Of a stretch of DNA of 64,000 nt, positions 34,835-44,259 are shown piece after piece (position 1 is the stretch's first letter; every line of letters begins with the position of its first letter). The notes beneath the pieces are model-generated. The model made no database searches. It saw only the letters and a list, made by a program, of their open reading frames with translations, and was not told the origin of the DNA. The stretch lies in NCBI RefSeq assembly GCF_022482905.1, contig NZ_JAKVOI010000001.1, positions 3,039,958-3,103,957 of the forward strand. The letters are read 5' to 3'. The DNA comes from Clostridium sp. GTDB lineage: Bacteria > Bacillota > Clostridia > Clostridiales > Clostridiaceae. The position numbers and the translations under genes were made by a program.

Positions 34835-35581
34835 ATGAAGGGTATAGAGGGAAAAGTTGCTGTGGTTACAGGGGCATCAAGGGGAATAGGAAGATCTATT
34901 GCACTTAAACTTGCGGAAGAAGGGGCAGACATAGTAGTAAATTATAGAAAGGATTCAAGTCCCCTGGCTGAACTTGTAGAGCAGATTGAGAAATTCGGGC
35001 GCAGGGCTGTTGTGGTACAGGGCGACGTAAGCCTATTTGATGATGCCAGGAAGATAATTCAGGCAGCAGTTGAAAATTTTCAGACTGTGGATATACTTGT
35101 AAATAATGCGGGAATAACAAAAGATGGATTGATACTGAGAATGAAGGAATCGGATTTTGATAAGGTGATAGAAGTTAATTTGAAGGGAACATTCAACTGT
35201 ATAAGGCATGTAAGTCCTATTATGGTAAAGAAGAGAAGCGGAAAAATAATAAATATATCTTCCGTAGTCGGCATAACAGGGAATGCCGGTCAGGCAAATT
35301 ATTCTGCGGCAAAGGCAGGAATAATAGGATTGACTAAATCCGCAGCCAGGGAACTTGCAGTTCGAGGTATAAATGTAAATGCAATAGCTCCGGGCTTTAT
35401 AAAAACAAGTATGACGGAAGTTCTTTCAGACAAGGTTAAAGAAGGTATATTGTCAGGCATACCTCTCAGAAGAATTGGAACTGCAGAGGATGTGGCCGAA
35501 GCAGCAGCATTTTTGGCTTCCGCAGGTTCTGATTATATTACAGGCCAGGTAATAAACATAGATGGTGGAATGGTAATGTAG
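34835..35581 (+). CDS. fabG: 3-oxoacyl-ACP reductase
   Basis: A 248-residue short-chain dehydrogenase that reduces beta-ketoacyl-ACP with NADPH. The cofactor loop TGASRGIG is at residues 12-19 and NNAG at about 90-93. The catalytic Ser143, Tyr156 and Lys160 are in NISSVVG and NYSAAKAG. The C-terminal ITGQVINIDGGMVM is typical. ATG directly follows the fabD stop, so the genes are translationally coupled. Confidence 0.96.
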   Translation: MKGIEGKVAVVTGASRGIGRSIALKLAEEGADIVVNYRKDSSPLAELVEQIEKFGRRAVVVQGDVSLFDDARKIIQAAVENFQTVDILVNNAGITKDGLILRMKESDFDKVIEVNLKGTFNCIRHVSPIMVKKRSGKIINISSVVGITGNAGQANYSAAKAGIIGLTKSAARELAVRGINVNAIAPGFIKTSMTEVLSDKVKEGILSGIPLRRIGTAEDVAEAAAFLASAGSDYITGQVINIDGGMVM

Positions 35582-35623
35582 GAATATAGGCTGTTTAAAA
35601 TTGATTTAAGGTTGGTGAAATAT

Positions 35624-36862
35624 ATGAAAAATAGAGTTGTAATTACAGGACTTGGAGCAATTACACCTGTGGGAAATGATGCCAATACTTTTTGGCATAA
35701 TATAAAAAGCGGAGTTTGTGGAATTGATTTTATCAAGGGATTTGATACGGAAGGCTTCAAGGCAAAATTGGGAGCAGAAGTCAAGGACTTTGATCCGATA
35801 GAAGCTTTGGGAAGAAGAGAAGCAAGAAGATTGGATAGATTTTCTCAATTTGCACTGGTTGCAGCAGATGAAGCGGTGAAAGACTCAAAGCTTGAAATAG
35901 ACAATATGGATAAGAGCAGGATCGGGGTTGTAGTTGGTTCCGGAATAGGTGGAATAGGAACTATAGAAAAAGAAAATGAAACGCTTATAAAAAAAGGCCC
36001 AAATAGAATTCACCCACTTTTCATACCTATGATTATAGGGAATATGGCAGCAGGCAACATAGCTATAAAATATGGTACCAGGGGTATATGTACTACAGTT
36101 GTTACAGCTTGTGCTACAAGTACGAATTGTATTGGAGAAGCATACAGGATGATTCAAAATGGACTGGCGGATGTAATAATTGCAGGAGGTGCTGAGGCAT
36201 CCATAACACCTCTGTCCATAGCGGGCTTCATATCCTTAACAGCACTCAGCAAAAGTACTGATCCCAAAAGGGCATCTATTCCCTTTGACAGGGAAAGAAA
36301 CGGATTTGTCATGGGGGAAGGTTCAGGAATTGTAATACTTGAATCACTGGAGCATGCAAAAAATAGAAATGCACGAATATATTCGGAAGTAGCTGGATAC
36401 GGCTCAACTTGTGATGCCTATCATATAACGGCGGTGGATCCTTCAGGAGAAGGAGCAGCAGCTGCAATGGAAGCTGCTATTAAAGAAGCAGGAATAGATA
36501 AAAGTGACGTATCATACATAAATGCACATGGAACAAGTACCGTATCCAATGACAAAGGGGAGACATTTGCCATAAAGAGGTTATTTGGAAATGTTTCCAA
36601 AAATATACCGGTAAGTTCAACCAAGTCCATGACGGGACACTTGCTTGGAGCAGCAGGTGCTGTTGAAGCAATAGTATGCGCCAAGTCACTTGAAGAAGGT
36701 TTTATTCCTCCTACTATCGGATATAGGGAAAAAGATGAGGAATGTGATCTTGATTATGTTCCCAATGTAGGTAGAAAGGCAGATGTTGAATATGCAATGT
36801 CAAACTCTTTTGGATTTGGCGGACACAATGCCGTAATTTTATTAAAAAAATGGAGTGAGTAA
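35624..36862 (+). CDS. fabF: 3-oxoacyl-ACP synthase II
   Basis: A 412-residue elongation condensing enzyme. The catalytic Cys163 is in VVTACATSTNCIGEA. The two His are in NAHGTSTVSNDKGE and STKSMTGHLLGAAGAVE. The C-terminal NSFGFGGHNAV is the family signature. ATG 35624 is preceded by AAGGTTGGTGA; TTG 35612 would add four residues. The stop TAA is one base from accB. Confidence 0.96.
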   Translation: MKNRVVITGLGAITPVGNDANTFWHNIKSGVCGIDFIKGFDTEGFKAKLGAEVKDFDPIEALGRREARRLDRFSQFALVAADEAVKDSKLEIDNMDKSRIGVVVGSGIGGIGTIEKENETLIKKGPNRIHPLFIPMIIGNMAAGNIAIKYGTRGICTTVVTACATSTNCIGEAYRMIQNGLADVIIAGGAEASITPLSIAGFISLTALSKSTDPKRASIPFDRERNGFVMGEGSGIVILESLEHAKNRNARIYSEVAGYGSTCDAYHITAVDPSGEGAAAAMEAAIKEAGIDKSDVSYINAHGTSTVSNDKGETFAIKRLFGNVSKNIPVSSTKSMTGHLLGAAGAVEAIVCAKSLEEGFIPPTIGYREKDEECDLDYVPNVGRKADVEYAMSNSFGFGGHNAVILLKKWSE

Positions 36863-36863
36863 T

Positions 36864-37370
36864 ATGGATTTTAAGGCAATTGAAGATATGATACATGTAA
36901 TGGATAATTCAAGCCTTGGATACTTGGAAGTTAAATGGGATGAAATCTCAATAGTAATGAAAAAGAAGGGTGAATCGGGAGTAGTTAAATCATCTGTCAG
37001 CGAAGCAACAAAAGTAAGGAATGATTCAGGCGAGGTTGAAATTTTCAATGAGACAGATGAAAAATTGGATCCGGCAGAGAAAAATTATAAGACTCAGGAG
37101 AAAGAAGAAGCTGAGGAAGACAAGAATATAAAAGAAATCACATCACCTATAGTCGGTACGTTTTACGATAAAGCAGCTCCTGATAAGCCTGAGTATGTAA
37201 ATATTGGAGACAAGGTAAAAAAAGGTGATGTACTGTGTATAATAGAGGCAATGAAGATTATGAATGAAATACAAAGTGATGTTGACGGTGAAATTGTAGA
37301 CGTACTTGTAAAAAATGAAGAAATGGTAGAATACGGACAGCGATTGTTCAAGATAAAGGTAAACAGCTGA
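36864..37370 (+). CDS. accB: Biotin carboxyl carrier protein of acetyl-CoA carboxylase
   Basis: A 168-residue protein with an N-terminal dimer helix (DFKAIEDMIHVMDNSSLGYLEVKWDE). An acidic Lys/Glu-rich linker (about 60-90) follows, then the biotinyl domain ITSPIVGTFYDKAAPDKPEYVNIGDKVKKGD. The biotinylated Lys131 is in IEAMKIMNEIQ, one Ile differing from the usual EAMKMMN. ATG 36864 follows TGGAGTGAG, which lies in the end of fabF. Confidence 0.95.
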   Translation: MDFKAIEDMIHVMDNSSLGYLEVKWDEISIVMKKKGESGVVKSSVSEATKVRNDSGEVEIFNETDEKLDPAEKNYKTQEKEEAEEDKNIKEITSPIVGTFYDKAAPDKPEYVNIGDKVKKGDVLCIIEAMKIMNEIQSDVDGEIVDVLVKNEEMVEYGQRLFKIKVNS

Positions 37371-37454
37371 ATATGTGTTTATAAGGGTGTATATCATAAA
37401 ACAAATAAATGGTAAAATCTATATTATGTCGGATTAAGCTTTCAGGAGGAAATT

Positions 37455-37910
37455 ATGGAGAATACGGATTTTAATGTGAAGTTGGGTATGGAAGAAATCA
37501 AGAAGATTATTCCGCATAGATATCCATTTTTACTTATAGACAGGGTAACTTACATGGAACCAGGGAAAAAAGTAATTGCTTATAAAAATGTAACGGCAAA
37601 TGAATATTTTTTTCAGGGACATTTCCCGGAGATGCCTGTAATGCCAGGTGTACTTATAATAGAAGCATTGGCTCAAGCAGGAGCTGTAGCTATATTGAGC
37701 AAGGATGAGTTTAAAAACAAGATAGCATTTTTCGGCGGCATAAATAAAGCTAAATTCAGGCATATGGTGGTACCGGGTGATACGTTGACTCTAACCGTTG
37801 AGATATTGAAGATAAAAGGGCCTGCAGGTATAGGAAAGGCAACTGCCTATGTAGAAGAAAAAAAGGCCGCTGAAGCAGAATTGATGTTTATGATAGGAGA
37901 CAAAAACTAG
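37455..37910 (+). CDS. fabZ: 3-hydroxyacyl-ACP dehydratase
   Basis: A 151-residue hot-dog enzyme that dehydrates beta-hydroxyacyl-ACP. The catalytic His56 is in [14 protein letters not shown] and Glu70 in [11 protein letters not shown]. The N-terminal [14 protein letters not shown] is the family signature. It starts behind TCAGGAGG, 84 bases after accB, the largest gap within the operon. I see no strong promoter in that gap. Confidence 0.96.
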   Translation: MENTDFNVKLGMEEIKKIIPHRYPFLLIDRVTYMEPGKKVIAYKNVTANEYFFQGHFPEMPVMPGVLIIEALAQAGAVAILSKDEFKNKIAFFGGINKAKFRHMVVPGDTLTLTVEILKIKGPAGIGKATAYVEEKKAAEAELMFMIGDKN

Positions 37911-37934
37911 AGTATTAGGAGTTGAATTTTTAAA

Positions 37935-39284
37935 GTGTTTAGTAAAATTTTAATTGCAAACAGGGGTGAAATAGCTGTAAGGATAATAAGGGCCTGCAGG
38001 GAAATGGGAATTCAAACTGTAGCTGTCTACTCGGAAGCCGATAGAAATGCCCTTCACGTCCAGATGGCTGACGAGGCAATCTGTATAGGGGCTGCTGCAC
38101 CTAAAGACAGTTATCTAAACGTTCAGAACATAATAAGTGCTACTGTTTTATCAGGAGCCCAGGCAATTCACCCCGGCTTTGGATTCCTGTCTGAAAACAG
38201 CAAGTTTGCCAGAATATGCAGAGAGTGCAATATTACTTTCATAGGTCCAAGTCCGGAATGTATTGAAGACATGGGTAACAAGTCAAATGCCAGAGAGATA
38301 ATGATAAAGTCAGGAATACCTGTTATACCTGGTTCTGACGGGGCTATTCTGGATGAAGAGGACCTTATTGAAACTGCAAGAAATATTGGTTATCCTGTTA
38401 TGATAAAAGCGTCTGCAGGAGGTGGCGGCAGAGGAATAAGGATTGTATACAAAGAAGAGGATATTATAAAAAATTATCAAAATGCAAAAGCTGAAGCAAA
38501 GGCGGCGTTTGGTGATGATACTATATACCTGGAGAAATTTGTTGAAAAACCCAAGCATATTGAATTTCAGATACTTGGGGATGACTTTGGCAATGTAGTG
38601 TATCTTGGTGAGAGAGATTGTTCCATGCAGAGAAGAAACCAGAAGCTTATGGAAGAATCACCCAGCCCCATAATGACGGAGGAACTCAGAAAAGCAATGG
38701 GAGAAACTGCGGTTAAAGCTGCAGAGGCAGTGGGTTATAATAATGCAGGTACTATAGAGTTTCTTCTGGATAAAGATAAAAACTATTATTTCATGGAGAT
38801 GAATACTAGAATTCAGGTGGAGCATCCCATAACTGAGATGGTAACGCAAATAGATCTTGTAAAGGAACAGATCAAAATCTCCGCAGGAGAACCACTCGGG
38901 TTCTCACAGGAGGAAATATGCATAAATGGTCATGCAATAGAGTGCAGAATAAATGCGGAAAATGTCAGCAGGGATTTTATGCCTTGTCCTGGCAGGATTA
39001 CGGACATATATGTTCCAGGTGGATTTAATGTCAGAGTTGACAGTGCAGTTTATGCCGGCTATGAAATACCTCCATACTATGATTCTATGATAGCTAAGCT
39101 TATAGTATATGGAAAGAGCAGGCAGGAGGCAATTGCAATCATGAGAAGGGCTCTGGGGGAATTCATAATAGAAGGTGTCAGTACTAATATAGATTTTCAG
39201 TATGATCTTGTTAATAGTGAAGAATTTATAACTGGGACCTATGACACAAAATATGTAGAAAAGTTTATAGAGGAATTATCTTAG
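37935..39284 (+). CDS. accC: Biotin carboxylase subunit of acetyl-CoA carboxylase
   Basis: A 449-residue ATP-grasp enzyme that carboxylates biotin on AccB. ILIANRGEIAVRIIRACREMGI opens it. The Gly-rich ATP loop is KASAGGGGRGIR. MQRRNQKLMEESPSP and EMNTRIQVEHPITEMVT are catalytic strings. GTG 37935 is the start; the ribosome binding site TTAGGAG is a little far (about 13 bases), so initiation may be weak. Confidence 0.96.
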   Translation: MFSKILIANRGEIAVRIIRACREMGIQTVAVYSEADRNALHVQMADEAICIGAAAPKDSYLNVQNIISATVLSGAQAIHPGFGFLSENSKFARICRECNITFIGPSPECIEDMGNKSNAREIMIKSGIPVIPGSDGAILDEEDLIETARNIGYPVMIKASAGGGGRGIRIVYKEEDIIKNYQNAKAEAKAAFGDDTIYLEKFVEKPKHIEFQILGDDFGNVVYLGERDCSMQRRNQKLMEESPSPIMTEELRKAMGETAVKAAEAVGYNNAGTIEFLLDKDKNYYFMEMNTRIQVEHPITEMVTQIDLVKEQIKISAGEPLGFSQEEICINGHAIECRINAENVSRDFMPCPGRITDIYVPGGFNVRVDSAVYAGYEIPPYYDSMIAKLIVYGKSRQEAIAIMRRALGEFIIEGVSTNIDFQYDLVNSEEFITGTYDTKYVEKFIEELS

Positions 39285-39319
39285 GAAATTGGTTCTCCGG
39301 GGAAGGAGTTGAGTAGGAT

Positions 39320-40195
39320 TTGTTAAATAAATTTTTCAAGAGAACAAAATATATTACTGTAAGTCATGAAACTCTTAAAAATATTTCGGAAGATGAGGAC
39401 AACAAGCCGTATATACCAAATGGCATGTGGATAAAGTGCAGTGAATGCAAGAGAGTGCTGTATAAACCGGATTTAGATAGAAACAATAAAGTCTGTCAGC
39501 ACTGCGGACATCATTTTAGAATGAACGCATGGGAAAGAATAAGACTTATAATGGATAAGGACAGTTTTGAGGAATTTGATGCCGACATGCAGTCAGACAA
39601 TCCAATAGAATTTGATGGCTATGAAGATAAGCTGGATAATATGAAGAAAAAAACAGGACTTAATGAAGCTGTAGTAACAGGCAAGGGTACCATAGGGAAA
39701 ATGCCTGCGGTAGCATGTTTTATGGACAGTAATTTCATGATGGGGAGTATGGGTTCTGTAGTAGGAGAAAAGATAACAAGGGCGATTGAGAACTCAATAA
39801 AGCTGAAACTGCCCATAATTATATTTACAACTTCAGGTGGAGCCAGAATGCAGGAGGGCATATTTTCTCTTATGCAGATGGCAAAGATAAGTGCTGCACT
39901 GAGCAGGCTGGATAAAGAAGGACTCCTTTATATAACGGTACTTACAGATCCTACTACAGGTGGGGTTACTGCCAGTTTTGCAATGCTAGGAGATATAATA
40001 CTGGCGGAACCGCATGCACTGGTTGGTTTTGCAGGCAAAAGGGTAATCGAACAGACTATACATCAGAAACTTCCTGAAGGTTTTCAGAGTGCCGAGTTTT
40101 TACTCCAACATGGTTTTATAGACAGAATAGTTTCAAGAGATAATTTAAAAAGTACTTTGAAGGATATACTTGTTATTCACGATAGGGGCAGATAA
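39320..40195 (+). CDS. accD: Acetyl-CoA carboxylase carboxyltransferase beta
   Basis: A 291-residue beta subunit that, with AccA, transfers carboxyl from biotin to acetyl-CoA. The N-terminal zinc ribbon [13 protein letters not shown] then [10 protein letters not shown] is at about 40-65. [19 protein letters not shown] and [18 protein letters not shown] are crotonase-fold signatures. The start is TTG 39320, with GGAAGGAG about 12 bases upstream. Confidence 0.95.
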   Translation: MLNKFFKRTKYITVSHETLKNISEDEDNKPYIPNGMWIKCSECKRVLYKPDLDRNNKVCQHCGHHFRMNAWERIRLIMDKDSFEEFDADMQSDNPIEFDGYEDKLDNMKKKTGLNEAVVTGKGTIGKMPAVACFMDSNFMMGSMGSVVGEKITRAIENSIKLKLPIIIFTTSGGARMQEGIFSLMQMAKISAALSRLDKEGLLYITVLTDPTTGGVTASFAMLGDIILAEPHALVGFAGKRVIEQTIHQKLPEGFQSAEFLLQHGFIDRIVSRDNLKSTLKDILVIHDRGR

Positions 40196-40228
40196 TGTAA
40201 CTATTTTGATTGAAAGGGGTGAAGTGTT

Positions 40229-41080
40229 GTGGAGAAAATAGGAAAACTCCAGAAGATTCTAAATCAAAAATTTGATTCCAGGACTGCATGGCAGAGAGTT
40301 ACTCTTGCAAGGATGATTGAAAGACCTACTTCCCTTGACTATATAGACAGAATCTGTGATTCTTTCATGGAATTTCATGGAGATAGATATTTTGGAGATG
40401 ATCTATCTGTAGTAGGTGGTATTGGAATGTTGAACGGGGAACCTGTTACAATAATGGGACAACAGAAAGGAAGAAATACCGCTGAAAATATAAAGAGAAA
40501 TTTTGGAATGCCTGAGCCCGAGGGGTATAGAAAGAGTCTGAGACTTATGAAGCAGGCCGAAAAATTCGATAGACCGATTGTATGCTTTGTGGATACTCCG
40601 GGGGCATTTTGTGGAATGGAAGCGGAAGAAAGGGGACAGGGTGAAGCAATAGCCAGTAATTTGATGGAGATGTTTAATTTAAAAGTTCCTATAATATCTA
40701 TAATAATAGGTGAAGGGGGAAGCGGCGGTGCACTTGCTTTTGCTGTGGCAAATTCTGTATGGATGCTTGAAAATTCAGTTTACTCCATACTTTCACCGGA
40801 AGGTTTTGCAGGAATATTGTGGAGAGATGCCTCACGTGCGGAAGAAGCAGCTGAGGTTATGAAATGTACTGCAGGAGATTTGAATAAATATGGAATAATA
40901 GATAAGGTTTTAAAGGAACCCCAGGGTGGGGCTCATAAGAACGTAGATAAAATGGCGGATGTTATAAAAAGTGAACTTATAGAAACTATAGGAATATTAA
41001 AGAAATACTCTCGGGAAGAGTTGTTGAACCAGAGATATGATAAGTTTAGAAGTATGGGAAAATATAAACAGCAGCTATAG
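40229..41080 (+). CDS. accA: Acetyl-CoA carboxylase carboxyltransferase alpha
   Basis: A 283-residue alpha subunit. FMEFHGDRYFGDD opens the conserved part. GQQKGRNTAENIKRNFGMPEPEGYRK and PIVCFVDTPGAFCGMEAEERGQGEAIA and IGEGGSGGALAFAVAN are the family signatures. GTG 40229 follows AAAGGGGTGA. It is the last gene of the operon and is followed by a hairpin shared with ferritin on the other strand. Confidence 0.95.
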   Translation: MEKIGKLQKILNQKFDSRTAWQRVTLARMIERPTSLDYIDRICDSFMEFHGDRYFGDDLSVVGGIGMLNGEPVTIMGQQKGRNTAENIKRNFGMPEPEGYRKSLRLMKQAEKFDRPIVCFVDTPGAFCGMEAEERGQGEAIASNLMEMFNLKVPIISIIIGEGGSGGALAFAVANSVWMLENSVYSILSPEGFAGILWRDASRAEEAAEVMKCTAGDLNKYGIIDKVLKEPQGGAHKNVDKMADVIKSELIETIGILKKYSREELLNQRYDKFRSMGKYKQQL

Positions 41081-41104
41081 ATAGTGTTATCCATAGCTGC
41101 TGTT
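41067..41104. terminator. Convergent terminator accA / ferritin
   Basis: AACAGCAGCTAT (41067-41078) pairs with ATAGCTGCTGTT (41093-41104), with further GATA/TATC pairing in the loop. The arms begin in the accA stop region and end 7 bases from the ferritin stop. Confidence 0.8.
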
Positions 41105-41111
41105 AAAGCAT

Positions 41112-41630
41112 CTAATTTAAAGCTGTGGGAGCTGGAGGTACGAAGGTTCTTGACTGAAGTTCTGTATCCAGCATATAAAGGGCAGCTGAATTGTCACCTA
41201 TTCTCTGTAGTTTTTTAATCAATTTTGTAAAAGTATCTTCCTCTTCAACCTGTTCGTCTATGAACCATTTAAGCAAACTCATTGTAGCGTGTTCTTTTTC
41301 CTCGGTTGCTATGTTCATCAGATTATAGATTCTTTTGGTAACTTTCTTTTCATGTTCCAGTGCTTTTTTAAAAGCATCTAAAAGTGATTCATAGTTGTTG
41401 CTCGGTGCATCTATGGCCCCAATATTTATTCTTGCATCGGTTTGATTCAAAAAATTATAGAATTTTGTTGTGTGAAAGTTTTCTTCCTGTATTTGGACTT
41501 TAAAGAAGTTGGAGAATCCATCCAGATCCAATGAATCACAATATGCCTGCATAGCAAAATATATGTTTGCTGAATACATCTCGAAATTTATCTGGTCATT
41601 TATAGCATCTACGAGTCTATTACTTAACAT
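41112..41630 (-). CDS. ftn: Ferritin
   Basis: A 172-residue four-helix bundle iron-storage protein of the bacterial non-haem type. MLSNRLVDAINDQINFEMYSANIYFAMQAYC has the first ferroxidase Glu. QIQEENFHTTKFYNF carries the bridging Glu and His. EKEHATMSLLKWFIDEQVEEE carries the other ligands. It ends in a short Pro-rich tail. ATG 41630 follows AAAGGGAGG. A palindrome 36-59 bases upstream may be an operator. Ferritin could buffer iron for nitrogenase and hydrogenase clusters (inference). Confidence 0.95.
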   Translation of the reverse strand: MLSNRLVDAINDQINFEMYSANIYFAMQAYCDSLDLDGFSNFFKVQIQEENFHTTKFYNFLNQTDARINIGAIDAPSNNYESLLDAFKKALEHEKKVTKRIYNLMNIATEEKEHATMSLLKWFIDEQVEEEDTFTKLIKKLQRIGDNSAALYMLDTELQSRTFVPPAPTALN

Positions 41631-41665
41631 AAAAAATCCTCCCTTTATAATCTTTTGTAAAAAAT

Positions 41666-41689
41666 AATAATCTATTAATATAGATTATT
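41666..41689. promoter_or_regulatory. Palindrome upstream of ferritin
   Basis: AATAATCTAT (41666-41675) and its complement ATAGATTATT (41680-41689) are separated by 4 bases. It lies in the promoter region of the minus-strand ferritin gene. It resembles, but does not exactly match, Fur/PerR-type AT-rich operators. Confidence 0.4.
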
Positions 41690-41754
41690 TGTTATCTAAT
41701 ATTATAATAACACACTTTATAGAAAATTTAAATAACTCTAGAATTATTTGTTAT

Positions 41755-42951
41755 TTACAATGCAAATTTCTCAAAATCAATCATACCAGAACCCTGACAC
41801 CATTTTGGGAGATTTAAAAATTTACAGGATATCCTGAGTAGTGAAACAAGATCGTTGAAGTTCAGATCAGGGTTATTTTCGTACAATAATGAACATATAC
41901 CACTTATGTAGGCAGCTGCACAGGATGTACCGGTATAACAGGTATATGGTTCATTTAAAGCAGAAGGATATAATTTTTTTCCACCTTTTTCAGATATATA
42001 AGCTGTATTTGAATTTATGGAGCATATATCTACACAGGCGGCAACCAAATCCGGTTTCTGGATTTTGCAAAATGGACCGCAGGATGAATATTCATATAGC
42101 TCTATATTATGGGAAGTTGTATCTATTCCACCAACAGTTATGCAATTATTCAAAGTTGAAATGCCTTGAATACTGCCCTCAAAACTTCCGCTATTTCCAG
42201 AGGCTGTAATCACAGCTATGTTATTTTTTACAGCTATATCGAATAGTTTTTGAAATAGTGACAGAGTAAATTGATCTCTTGAATTTATTTCAAAAGGAAG
42301 ACAGATTATTTTTAGATTTAGATCTTCTGAATCTTCAATTGCACATTGTATGCCGAATAATATATCTCCTATATATCCATATCCAATTGAATTGAAAGCC
42401 TTTATGGAATATATAGAACTGTTTTCTGCTATTCCGCAGTATGTTCCATTGGATAATTTCCCATTTCCTGATATTATTCCGCTCATGAAAGTACCATGTC
42501 CGTTATCATCATAAGGATATTTTAAGTTGTTTATTAAATCAAGGAATTTTTTTATCCTGTTTTTCCCGGATATTAGATCAGGATGAGGATAGGTACCCGA
42601 ATCTATAAGTGCTATGCAGATATTTTTACCTGTAAGTTTATATTTATCGGAGAAACCCACTCTATTTGCAGAAAATACATTTTTGCCACATAAAGTTGCC
42701 TTGATATCCCAGGTTATATATTTTACTTCAGGAAATTCTATTAATCTGTCCAAAATGTGAGTGGATACTATAGCACATATGCAATTTACATAGGGAATGG
42801 AACGGATAACACTGCACCCTGATCTTTTTATCTTTTTTTCGATCTTTTCCATTATGGAATTGCACTGTATTATTATTCTGTAGTTTTTATAGTATTTTTT
42901 ATTTAAAGCTAATTTTAAACTCGGTTCCAGCTTGCTTTTTATGGAAAACAT
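41755..42951 (-). CDS. Intracellular subtilisin-like serine protease (S8)
   Basis: A 398-residue protease without signal peptide. Residues about 20-85 look like an I9-type inhibitor propeptide (YRIIIQCNSIMEKIEKKIKRSG ... FPEVKYITWD). The catalytic triad is Asp117 (IALIDSGT), His152 (DDNGHGTFMSG) and Ser343 (YTGTSCAAAYISG; the usual Met after Ser is Cys). The oxyanion-hole Asn is in ITASGNSGS. It lies alone between ferritin and a membrane protein gene. Clostridial homologues include spore-associated and cytoplasmic proteases; the role here is open. Confidence 0.9.
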   Translation of the reverse strand: MFSIKSKLEPSLKLALNKKYYKNYRIIIQCNSIMEKIEKKIKRSGCSVIRSIPYVNCICAIVSTHILDRLIEFPEVKYITWDIKATLCGKNVFSANRVGFSDKYKLTGKNICIALIDSGTYPHPDLISGKNRIKKFLDLINNLKYPYDDNGHGTFMSGIISGNGKLSNGTYCGIAENSSIYSIKAFNSIGYGYIGDILFGIQCAIEDSEDLNLKIICLPFEINSRDQFTLSLFQKLFDIAVKNNIAVITASGNSGSFEGSIQGISTLNNCITVGGIDTTSHNIELYEYSSCGPFCKIQKPDLVAACVDICSINSNTAYISEKGGKKLYPSALNEPYTCYTGTSCAAAYISGICSLLYENNPDLNFNDLVSLLRISCKFLNLPKWCQGSGMIDFEKFAL

Positions 42952-43034
42952 TTTATTCTCCTAAAAATTTATCTCATTATATATTATATATTTAATATGC
43001 AAATGTGATATCTATATGTAGAAAATTATTTATA

Positions 43035-43466
43035 TCAACCCTTCCATTTTAATATGACCATTCCTGCAATCAACATGAATATGCCTACTAATTCATGTAA
43101 GTTGAATTTTATATTTTTGGAATCAAATAGTCCGAATAGATCTATTAAAAAAGCCATTATAAGCTGGGAAACAAGTATTAAAGCTATAGAATGAGTGGGA
43201 CCAAGTGATTTTATGCCGTACATTACAGTATAGGTTATTATTACCCCAAGCACACCACCTAACAGGTATATTTTCTTGCATATTTTGATGTTGTGTACAT
43301 CGCCTTTCCCAAGGCAGAATGCTACTATTAAAGTTATTAAAAATGCAGTACCCTGAACTATTGCATTTGTTTCCGCAAGTCCTATTTTTTCTCCCAGTCT
43401 AGTATTGAATACACCTTGAATACTCATTGTCATTCCAGATATTATGGAGGATAAAATACCTAACAT
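43035..43466 (-). CDS. DMT-superfamily membrane protein (DUF606/YdcZ)
   Basis: A 143-residue integral membrane protein with about five predicted helices: LGILSSIISGMTMSIQGVFN, AIVQGTAFLITLIVAFCLG, KIYLLGGVLGVIITYTVMYG, SIALILVSQLIMAFLIDLFG and ELVGIFMLIAGMVILKW. The GVFNTRLGEKIGL string is typical of the DUF606 family. Such proteins often act as paired small transporters, but this one stands alone. ATG 43466 is six bases after GAAGGTG; GTG 43475 lies in the ribosome binding site. Confidence 0.85.
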   Translation of the reverse strand: MLGILSSIISGMTMSIQGVFNTRLGEKIGLAETNAIVQGTAFLITLIVAFCLGKGDVHNIKICKKIYLLGGVLGVIITYTVMYGIKSLGPTHSIALILVSQLIMAFLIDLFGLFDSKNIKFNLHELVGIFMLIAGMVILKWKG

Positions 43467-43540
43467 GTATAACACCTTCTTCCTTATTGAATATAAAGTA
43501 GTTTAACCGGAATAAGTGTATATTATAAGTAAAATCTAAG

Positions 43541-43568
43541 TACCCCTAAAACCGTAATTTTAGGGGTA
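43541..43568. terminator. Hairpin between the DMT protein gene and the dUTPase-like gene
   Basis: TACCCCTAAAA (43541-43551) pairs with TTTTAGGGGTA (43558-43568). It is downstream of the minus-strand dUTPase-like gene. Confidence 0.6.
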
Positions 43569-43580
43569 TAAAAAAACCAA

Positions 43581-44072
43581 CTATGAGTATTGCTTCTCGC
43601 TTATATAGTGTGTATTCATATAAATTTTGTTATAGCACTTTTTTATTTCATTAGGGGTAAATCCAAGACTTGAACCAAGGCTCAGAAAATCTTCAAATAG
43701 AGTTATGTAATGATCCTTTGAAGAACAGACTAGAAAATCATTTATATCTACATAGAGATTTAAGAATTGTGAGGTTATATTGCATCGACTTTCTTTAAGC
43801 TTTATATCAACTATGTCATTGAATTTTTTCTCCAGACCTAAAGATAGCATGAAATACAGTGAATTAGCGAGTTGTTCTAAAATTATCTTATCATTTAAAA
43901 TTTTATTATTACTCCAGAATTTAAAACATCGTGTTGCATTAGCCAGTTCGCCTATTTCAACTTGAAGTGCCAGTGTTTTTTGTGAAAGAAGGGATTCCCC
44001 TTCAAGACCATGCTCTTTTCTAATTACTTCATCTAAATTTTCTTGTAATTCAAATAAATTTATAAGATTCAT
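43581..44072 (-). CDS. Dimeric dUTPase-like NTP pyrophosphatase
   Basis: A 163-residue all-alpha protein of the dUTPase_2/MazG superfamily (PF08761). The metal-binding pattern is visible in LALQVEIGELANATRCFKFW (E-x-x-E), with a later E-x-x-N in place of the usual E-x-x-D (LEQLANSLYFMLSLGLE). The family hydrolyses dUTP to dUMP and keeps uracil out of DNA. The Asn in the second motif could change activity. The start ATG 44072 is chosen from the open frame, with AAAGGGCGG upstream. Confidence 0.75.
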   Translation of the reverse strand: MNLINLFELQENLDEVIRKEHGLEGESLLSQKTLALQVEIGELANATRCFKFWSNNKILNDKIILEQLANSLYFMLSLGLEKKFNDIVDIKLKESRCNITSQFLNLYVDINDFLVCSSKDHYITLFEDFLSLGSSLGFTPNEIKKCYNKIYMNTHYISEKQYS

Positions 44073-44188
44073 TTATAGAGCCGCCCTTTCTATAACTTAT
44101 AATTAAATAATTTTTATTACGGATTAAATCCGCTAATTACCCACATCTATATTTTAACTAAATTCAAAAGATATTGAAATAAGGTGCA

Positions 44189-44244
44189 ATCCTTTACAGA
44201 TAAATTTCTTTTAAAAAAGTTAAAAAAGTTTGTCTGTAAAGGAT
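44189..44244 (-). terminator. Terminator of the hydrogenase-regulator-like gene
   Basis: ATCCTTTACAGA (44189-44200) and its complement (44233-44244) bracket an AT-rich loop that pairs further. It lies 16 bases past the stop of the minus-strand gene. Confidence 0.65.
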
Positions 44245-44259
44245 AATCAATAATAATAA

